From contig JAHBZE010000002.1 in assembly GCA_019635585.1 (NCBI GenBank), positions 744,001 to 808,000 of the forward strand: DNA of 64,000 nucleotides. The letters are read 5' to 3'. Below, in pieces: positions 55,525-64,000 of the stretch. Source of the stretch: Xanthobacteraceae bacterium (GTDB lineage: Bacteria; Pseudomonadota; Alphaproteobacteria; Rhizobiales; Xanthobacteraceae). The position numbers and the translations under genes were made by a program. Positions within the stretch are counted from its first letter, which is position 1; each line of letters starts with the position of its first letter. Under the pieces are notes generated by a model. That model was not told the DNA's origin and searched no databases. It saw only the letters and a list, made by a program, of their open reading frames with translations.

Positions 55525-56202
55525 ATGACTCTGTTCCGACTTGCGCTGCCTGCCGCAGTGCTCGCCGCCGTCGTGGGCGCTTCCATCGCCCGCGCGGAAG
55601 ACAATCCCGTTCGCCAATTTCTGAACGAAGAATTCAACAACGCCGCGACCCAGGCGCCGCAGGAGCAGGAAAATGCGCCTCCCGCCGCGCAGGTCGCAAA
55701 CGTCAGCGCAGACCAGCAGACGAAAACCAAGGCTGACGCCAATCCCTGGGCCGGCATGACCACCGCTTCGGCGGCACCCGTCGCTGCACCGGTGCGCACG
55801 CCCGCGCCGGCCGTGGATGCGAATGTCTCCGCGATCAATCTCCTGATCGAGAAGCATGCGAGCGCGAACGGCATTCCGGCGGCCTTCGTACGCGCGGTGG
55901 TGCGCATCGAAAGCAACTACAATCCGCGCGCCACCGGCAGCCACCGCGAAGTCGGGCTGATGCAGATCAAGTATGAAACCGCGCGCGGCATCGGTTACAC
56001 CGGCACCCGCGAGCAGCTCTACGATCCCGATACCAACCTGCAATGGGGCACCAAGTATCTCGCCATGAGCTGGAAGCTCGGCGGCTCCACGACCTGCGGC
56101 GCGGTGATGAAGTACCAGGGCGGTCACGCGGTCACCCGCATGAGCCCGGCCGCCAACGCCTATTGCGCCAAGGTGAAGGCGCACATGGCTTCCGCAAATT
56201 AA
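55525..56202 (+). CDS. Exported lytic transglycosylase, GH23 SLT domain
   Basis: This 225-residue protein has a signal peptide (MTLFRLALPAAVLAAVVGA...ARA), a Gln/Ala/Pro-rich spacer of about 75 residues, and a C-terminal lysozyme-like SLT domain from about residue 95. In that domain IPAAFVRAVVRIESNYNPRATGSHREVGLMQIKYETARGIG has the catalytic Glu (RIES) and the GLMQI motif, and DTNLQWGTKYLAMSW and AVMKYQGG follow. It cleaves the glycan strand to leave a 1,6-anhydro end. Its place beside the amidase suggests a shared role in wall turnover. A strong terminator and then rnpB follow. Confidence 0.92.
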   Translation: MTLFRLALPAAVLAAVVGASIARAEDNPVRQFLNEEFNNAATQAPQEQENAPPAAQVANVSADQQTKTKADANPWAGMTTASAAPVAAPVRTPAPAVDANVSAINLLIEKHASANGIPAAFVRAVVRIESNYNPRATGSHREVGLMQIKYETARGIGYTGTREQLYDPDTNLQWGTKYLAMSWKLGGSTTCGAVMKYQGGHAVTRMSPAANAYCAKVKAHMASAN

Positions 56203-56232
56203 GCATCGACAGGTTTTGATTTACGATGCTGC

Positions 56233-56263
56233 GGCGCGGACGGAGACGTCCGCGCCATTTTTC
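56233..56263 (+). terminator. Terminator after the lytic transglycosylase
   Basis: A perfect 10-bp stem GGCGCGGACG/CGTCCGCGCC with a GAGA loop is followed by ATTTTTCTT. It separates the transglycosylase gene from the rnpB promoter. Confidence 0.92.
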
Positions 56264-56292
56264 TTGACCGATCGGCACCTGGCGCCCATGTA
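56264..56292 (+). promoter_or_regulatory. Predicted rnpB promoter
   Basis: TTGACC (56264-56269) and CATGTA (56287-56292) are 17 bases apart, placing the start near 56299, right where the RNase P RNA begins. The -35 is good, the -10 poor. Confidence 0.5.
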
Positions 56293-56299
56293 ACTTCCG

Positions 56300-56676
56300 T
56301 CAGTCGGCCGGGCAGCCGCGTCGCTTTACGCGCCGAGGAAAGTCCGGGCTCCACGGAGAAGCGGTGCCGGATAACGTCCGGCGGGGGGCGACCCCAGGGA
56401 AAGTGTCACAGAGAACAAACCGCCTTTGGTCTTCGGGCCGAAGGTAAGGGTGAAAAGGTGCGGTAAGAGCGCACCGCGCCGCTGGCAACAGCGGCGGCAC
56501 GGCAAACCCCACCGGGAGCAAAGCCAAATAGGGATGACGCGGCGCGAGCCGGTTCTCTCCGGACCAGTCATCCGGGTTGGCTGCTTGAGGCGTCCGGCAA
56601 CGGGCGTCCCAGAGGAATGGCTGCCGCGCAGGGGCGACCCCGCCATACAGAACCCGGCTTACAGGCCGGCTGATGA
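56300..56676 (+). ncRNA. rnpB: RNase P RNA, bacterial class A
   Basis: This is the catalytic RNA of RNase P, which trims tRNA 5' ends. The conserved motifs are GAGGAAAGTCCGGGCTCCAC near 56335-56354 (P4/J3-4 region), AGGGAAAGTG, GGTAAGGGTGAAAAGGTG, GGCAAACCCC, and AGAGGAATGGCTG near the 3' end. The 3' segment CCGGCTTACAGGCCGGCTGA pairs back with the 5' GTCGGCCGGG to form P1. A stem-loop follows. Length of about 377 is normal for class A. The exact ends are estimates from the P1 helix. Confidence 0.95.
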
Positions 56677-56687
56677 CTTGATGAGGA

Positions 56688-56712
56688 GGCCCGGCGGGAC
56701 GACCGCCGGGCC
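56688..56712 (+). terminator. Hairpin after rnpB
   Basis: A 10-bp perfect stem (GGCCCGGCGG/CCGCCGGGCC) closes a five-base loop just after the rnpB P1 helix. There is no T-run, so it may be a weak terminator or a 3' end processing element. Confidence 0.6.
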
Positions 56713-56901
56713 TTCGCCATTACAGATCGCCGAAAATTTCACGGTGGTCAGTTACCTTTTGCACAGGCAATTTCTCAGGAACAACCCACAGGGCTTAGGG
56801 GTTTAGACGCAGCCTTAGACTTTCGGATGATTTTTCCGCTTCCCTCGGGAGCCGCCGGCTGGCAGCCTTGGGGGCAAGCTCAACCAAAGGGGAGACTTCA
56901 C

Positions 56902-56985
56902 ATGTATCTCGCCCGCCGGATTGACGTCCTCGCCATCTGCGCTGCGTTTGCATTCGTAGGGGCGATCCTGCTCGGAATGATCTGA
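56902..56985 (+). CDS. Membrane micro-protein, 27 residues
   Basis: The frame reads MYLARRIDVLAICAAFAFVG, then AILLGMI, so after a short basic start (ARR) one membrane-spanning helix takes up the rest. AAGGGGAG lies seven bases upstream of the ATG, a strong ribosome-binding site, and a perfect terminator with TTTTCTGTTT follows 29 bases after the stop. This is a single-gene unit in an otherwise intergenic space after rnpB. An in-frame ATG at 56827 would give 52 residues, but its added part is proline- and glycine-rich and has no good ribosome-binding site. Short proteins of this kind are common in Hyphomicrobiales. The function is unknown. Confidence 0.65.
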   Translation: MYLARRIDVLAICAAFAFVGAILLGMI

Positions 56986-57013
56986 GCGCCAATTTCAGTT
57001 TCACAGGATATGG

Positions 57014-57049
57014 CGCCGGGAAGCGAAGGCTTTCCGGCGTTTTCTGTTT
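57014..57049 (+). terminator. Terminator of the 27-residue micro-protein gene
   Basis: A 10-bp stem (57014-57023 with 57030-57039, one G-T pair, six-base loop) is followed by TTTTCTGTTT. Its presence supports a short transcript upstream. Confidence 0.88.
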
Positions 57050-57182
57050 CGATCTTAAACACAATCAATGGATGTATTCACCAGTCGATACAATTTACGG
57101 TGACTTAGCGCGATTTCCAGCTACTCTACCCAGAGATGTGGCGATGATACGCGCAACCAAAGCGCTAGTAGGAGTAAATCGG

Positions 57183-57431
57183 ATGAAACGCCTCGTTCTG
57201 TGCACCGCCGCGGCCCTCGTGATCGCAGCCTCGCCTGCCCTCGCCGGCGGCAAGGGCCATGGCTACGGCTCCACCCAATCGGTCAATGCGAACGTGAATG
57301 TTGCGACCGGCAAGGGCGGCCTGCTCGGCGCGGTCCTCGGCACGCTCCGCGGCCATAACGGCCTGAACGTGAACGCCAACCTGACCACCGGGAAGGGCGG
57401 CATTCTCGGCACGATCCTGGGCGGTCGCTAA
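57183..57431 (+). CDS. Small exported repeat protein of unknown function
   Basis: This 82-residue protein has a signal peptide (MKRLVLCTAAALVIAASPALA) and a mature part of about 60 residues built from two similar units: each has NxN-rich residues, then TGKGG[LI]LG and a hydrophobic [AT][VI]LG segment. Unit 1 is followed by TLRGHNG and unit 2 ends in GGR. No charged or cysteine motif is seen; composition is Gly, Asn and Val. The repeats suggest assembly into a surface or matrix structure, but this is a guess. GGAG lies upstream of the ATG; an upstream in-frame ATG at 57072 lacks a signal peptide. Confidence 0.75.
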   Translation: MKRLVLCTAAALVIAASPALAGGKGHGYGSTQSVNANVNVATGKGGLLGAVLGTLRGHNGLNVNANLTTGKGGILGTILGGR

Positions 57432-57557
57432 ATCCCGACAGACCGCCACGGGGCTGCCGGCGCCTCTCGTCCCTCCCCCACGCGACCGGCAGTAAAGTTG
57501 GAACGCCAATCCCCGGCGCTCCGGCGGGCGGAGCGTCCATTACGCTCCGCCCGCAAC

Positions 57558-58682
57558 TCATTTCTTCGGCGGCGCGGCAAAACGCGTCGTAAGCGAAAGC
57601 GACGCGATCACGCCGTCCGCTTTGTCACCGGTAAACAGCGTGGCTTTGGCAAAGCCGAGCTGGCCCGCGAGCGAAATGTCTTCGAGAATCCCGCGCGTGA
57701 ACTCGACGCCCGCGATTTCCGTGCGCGAGAACAGCGGCGTGTCCCAATATTTGCGCTCGAGCGAACGCAGGAATACGCCCGCATTCGTTTTCGGCGCGAT
57801 GTCGTAGCCGAGCTTCGCCTGCACCGTCGTGTTGATCGTCACCGGCGAAACCGGAAAGGTCGTGTCCTCGGCCGCGCGCGACGCGGAAATTTCTCCGCTC
57901 CAGCCTTGCCACCTGGCAGCCACTGAAAGTTCGAACAGCAGTGCCTCGACGTCGGTGAAGAATTCTTCCCCCGAATGCACGCGCAGGAAGGAAACCGCGC
58001 CTGACGCCGAAAAGTTTTCCGCGTTGAATTTCGCGAACACGCCCGGCTGCACGCGATCGTTGTTACGGTGGAAGCCGAACAGATCCGGCTCCGCCTCGTA
58101 TCGCGTGCGCGAAAGCGCGATCTGCGCGCCCAACTCAACCTTGTCTTTGACGTAGGCGATGCCGGGCGTGATCGTGCCGCGCAAATAACGCATCGGTTCG
58201 GGGAGAAAATTACCGAGCAGAATATTGGCTTCATTCAGCGACGCAAGGCGCAGGTCGCCAGCGACAAAGGGCCGGAGCGCACCGCCCATCCATTGCACAT
58301 GCACGCGCTGGTTCACGAAGTCGCTTTTCGTGTCGTAGTTGGAAAAATGCACGAGCGTTGTCGTCGCATCGAACGAAATGTCGTTCTGATTTTTATTCGC
58401 GAGCCGCAGCCGCAACCGGTAATTCTGGATCGGTTCGAAGTCCCGCTCGCGATAGCGCGTCAGCGCCGCTTCGCCGGTCGCGCCCGTGACCCATTCGCCG
58501 TTATCGCGGCCATAGACTGCGGCCGCTTCCCACGCCGCGAGCGCGGAGCCTTTTCCGTTCGGCGTGAGCAGCGGATTGCTGTCATAGCCGCCGCGCAGGC
58601 GAAAGCTCGCAGCGAACTCTTCCGCGGCACTCGCGGGCAAAACACCGAATACGAAACAGAAAACGCAAAACCACGCACGCAT
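57558..58682 (-). CDS. Predicted outer-membrane beta-barrel protein
   Basis: This 374-residue protein starts MRAWFCVFCFVFGVLPASAA with a signal peptide, then AEEFAASFRLRGGYDSNPLL. The rest is a chain of amphipathic strands with alternating hydrophobic residues and aromatic girdles (NYRLRLRLANKNQNDISFDATTTL, YLRGTITPGIAYVKDKVELGAQIAL, AGVFLRSLERKYWDTPLF), and it ends LSLTTRFAAPPKK. This pattern is typical of an outer-membrane barrel of about 12-16 strands; I recognise no specific family. The last residue is Lys rather than the aromatic residue usual at barrel ends, so the barrel call is moderately sure. An inverted repeat lies just upstream of the start. Confidence 0.75.
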   Translation of the reverse strand: MRAWFCVFCFVFGVLPASAAEEFAASFRLRGGYDSNPLLTPNGKGSALAAWEAAAVYGRDNGEWVTGATGEAALTRYRERDFEPIQNYRLRLRLANKNQNDISFDATTTLVHFSNYDTKSDFVNQRVHVQWMGGALRPFVAGDLRLASLNEANILLGNFLPEPMRYLRGTITPGIAYVKDKVELGAQIALSRTRYEAEPDLFGFHRNNDRVQPGVFAKFNAENFSASGAVSFLRVHSGEEFFTDVEALLFELSVAARWQGWSGEISASRAAEDTTFPVSPVTINTTVQAKLGYDIAPKTNAGVFLRSLERKYWDTPLFSRTEIAGVEFTRGILEDISLAGQLGFAKATLFTGDKADGVIASLSLTTRFAAPPKK

Positions 58683-58741
58683 GTGCGCGAGCAATAAGGG
58701 GTTAACGATAACCGCGGCTGAAGAAAAATCTTAAGCGAGAT

Positions 58742-62482
<3,741 letters not shown>

Positions 62483-62495
62483 TACTTGATTCCAA

Positions 62496-63368
62496 TTATG
62501 CGGCGGCCGCGTTCGCATCGGGGCGAATGCCGAGCAGATGACAGATCGCGAACACGAGTTCGGAGCGGTTCAGCGTGTAGAAGTGGAATTCGTTGACGCC
62601 GCGCTGGCGCAGGTCGTTGACCTGCTCGGCGGCGACGGTTGCCGCGACCAGCCTGCGCGTCTCGGCATCGTTTTCGAGACCCGCGAAGCGATCGGCCAGC
62701 GCCTGCGGCACATGCGCTCCGCAGACTTCCGCGAATTTCTTCACCTGCGCGAAATTCAGCACCGGAATGATGCCGGGCACGATCGGAATATCGATGCCCT
62801 TCGCACGCACACGGTCGAGATAGCGGAAGTAGAGATCGTTGCCGAAGAAGAACTGTGTGATCGCCCGCGTCGCGCCGGCATCGACCTTGCGCTTGAGTAA
62901 CTCGATTTCCGCGTCGGCACTGGCGCTGTCCGGATGCTTCTCGGGATAGGCGGAAACCGAAACCTCGAAATTGCCGATCTTGCGGATGCCTTCGATCAAT
63001 TCGGGGCTGCCTTCATAGCCTCCCGGATGCGGCTCGTATTTCGTACCGGCGCCCGTCGCCGGGTCGCCGCGCAGCGCCACGATGTGGCGCACGCCGAGAT
63101 TCCAATAGTCGCGCACGACTTCATCGGTCTCTGCTTTCGTCGCGCCGACGCAGGTCAGATGCGCCGCCGGCGTCAGCGAAGTCTCGCGCAGCATGCGCGC
63201 GATCGTGCCGTGGGTGCGCTCGCGCGTGGAACCGCCCGCGCCATAGGTGACGGAGACAAAGCGGGGTTTGAGCGGTGCGAGCCGCGCGATCGACGCCCAT
63301 AGCGTCTTTTCCATTTCCGGCGTCTTCGGCGGAAAGAACTCGAACGAGACCTGAATATCGTTACCCAT
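62496..63368 (-). CDS. metF: 5,10-methylenetetrahydrofolate reductase
   Basis: MetF reduces methylene-THF to 5-methyl-THF with FAD, supplying the methyl group for MetH. The 290-residue protein starts [27 protein letters not shown] is the family N-terminal motif. Other segments are [42 protein letters not shown] and [24 protein letters not shown], then [25 protein letters not shown]. The ATG at 63368 overlaps the upstream methyltransferase stop by one base (TAATG). The neighbours metH downstream and the SahR-like regulator upstream make a coherent methionine-cycle operon. Confidence 0.97.
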   Translation of the reverse strand: MGNDIQVSFEFFPPKTPEMEKTLWASIARLAPLKPRFVSVTYGAGGSTRERTHGTIARMLRETSLTPAAHLTCVGATKAETDEVVRDYWNLGVRHIVALRGDPATGAGTKYEPHPGGYEGSPELIEGIRKIGNFEVSVSAYPEKHPDSASADAEIELLKRKVDAGATRAITQFFFGNDLYFRYLDRVRAKGIDIPIVPGIIPVLNFAQVKKFAEVCGAHVPQALADRFAGLENDAETRRLVAATVAAEQVNDLRQRGVNEFHFYTLNRSELVFAICHLLGIRPDANAAAA

Positions 63369-64000
63369 TACGCAACTTCCCTTCCCTCGCCCGCGAGCAA
63401 AATTCGCGGGTCGCGCGCGACCCAGACCGAAACCGTGAGCGCGCTTTCGCTTTTCTTTTCCGGCGCGAGCGCGCGGTGCCGGTCGAATTCCAGCCCCGCG
63501 TCTTTGAGCCATTGCTCAACCGCGTCCGGCGCGAAGCCGAGACGGCGATGCGCATGTTCGTCGCGCAGAAATTCGAGCTGATGCGGGGCGAAATCGACCA
63601 CGACCAGGCGCCCCGACGGGCGCAACACACGCGCGGCTTCGCGCAATGCGCGCGCGCCGTCTTCGAGATAATGCAGCACCTGATGCATCACGATCGCGTC
63701 GAAGGAGTCGCGCGGGAACGGCAGATTGTAGAGATCGCCCTGCCGCACCGAGCAGTTCTTCAGACCCGCCTTGTCGAGATTGGCGCGCGCGAATTGCAAC
63801 ATTTCGGGGTTGAGATCGATGCCGACGCCGCGCGAAATCTCCGCGCCGAAGAGCTCGAGAATGCGGCCCGTGCCGGTGCCGAGATCGAGCAGCGCGTCGA
63901 TCCGCTTTCCCGCGAGCGCTTCGCGCACCGCCGCTTCAACCGCAGCTTCCGAAACATGCAGCTTGCGCAGTTCGTCCCAGCGCGCGGCATGTTTACGGAA
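63368..64000 (-). CDS. SahR-like ArsR-family regulator, C-terminal methyltransferase-like part (N-terminus outside window)
   Basis: The frame is open to the window edge (FRKHAARWDELRKLHVSEAAVEAAV) and includes 210 residues. The visible domain is a SAM-dependent methyltransferase type: LLDLGTGTGRILELFGAEISRGVGIDLNPEMLQFAR, VRQGDLYNLPFPRDSFDAIVMHQVLHYLEDG, RALREAARVLRPSGRLVVVDFAPHQLEFL. An FRKHAARWDELRKLHV segment before it is the linker seen in ArsR regulators fused to a methyltransferase-like domain. SahR, the S-adenosylhomocysteine-responsive regulator, has this architecture and typically controls metF, metH and related genes; here the gene overlaps the metF start by one base. The N-terminal DNA-binding half lies outside the window, so the SahR call is inferred from context. 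Confidence 0.8.
   Translation of the reverse strand, partial: FRKHAARWDELRKLHVSEAAVEAAVREALAGKRIDALLDLGTGTGRILELFGAEISRGVGIDLNPEMLQFARANLDKAGLKNCSVRQGDLYNLPFPRDSFDAIVMHQVLHYLEDGARALREAARVLRPSGRLVVVDFAPHQLEFLRDEHAHRRLGFAPDAVEQWLKDAGLEFDRHRALAPEKKSESALTVSVWVARDPRILLAGEGREVA

Overview
The window looks like an ordinary chromosomal segment of a GC-rich alphaproteobacterium of the order Hyphomicrobiales (Rhizobiales), near the Bradyrhizobium/Xanthobacteraceae side. The pointers are a permuted two-piece tmRNA gene, an alphaproteobacterial SspB, several small-protein families common in that group (DUF3551, DUF3309, DUF2852, DUF4189), and a cell-division cluster that runs on into lpxC. I see no insertion sequence, prophage, CRISPR array or tRNA. 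Coding density is high and many genes overlap by 1 or 4 bases.

Layout. 1-865 is the 3' end of thiC (thiamine pyrimidine synthesis). 868-14245 is an accessory stretch of mostly small exported or membrane proteins: two tandem ClpP/crotonase-like mini-proteins, a ricin-type lectin behind a CRP-type palindrome, a Tat-exported DsbA-like protein, a TetR regulator with two matching candidate operators, a periplasmic metallophosphoesterase, two Nudix hydrolases, three DUF3551 proteins, a LysE exporter and RidA. 14256-15735 holds ssrA (tmRNA), sspB and folA. It places the RNA that tags stalled nascent proteins beside the adaptor that delivers tagged proteins to ClpXP. 15732-26951 carries AsmA, an FAD-linked D-2-hydroxyacid dehydrogenase, a thioesterase, prmA, uvrD/pcrA, aminopeptidase P and a DUF3309 micro-protein.

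26952-51655 is the core of the window, all read on the minus strand. From upstream to downstream it runs mraZ-rsmH-ftsL-ftsI-murE-murF-mraY-murD-ftsW-murG-murC-murB-ddl-ftsQ-ftsA-ftsZ, then a terminator, then lpxC-bamD-recN-ligA. These genes make lipid II, assemble the divisome, commit to lipid A synthesis and insert outer-membrane proteins; the last two handle DNA repair and ligation. The mra promoter region has three GGGA repeats at an exact 10-bp period, which fits MraZ autoregulation. The lpxC leader has a separate 10-bp-period repeat of unknown reader.

51746-58682 continues the envelope theme: a large DUF2339 membrane protein, a murein amidase, a lytic transglycosylase, rnpB (RNase P RNA), a 27-residue membrane micro-protein with its own terminator, a small exported repeat protein and a predicted outer-membrane barrel. 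58742-64000 is a methionine-cycle operon, SahR-like regulator/methyltransferase (truncated by the window end)-metF-metH.

No clearly new multi-gene system is visible. The most interesting items are the putative regulatory sites (TetR pair, CRP-type palindrome, MraZ repeats, lpxC repeats), the ssrA-sspB linkage, the tandem mini-proteins and the unannotated micro-proteins.
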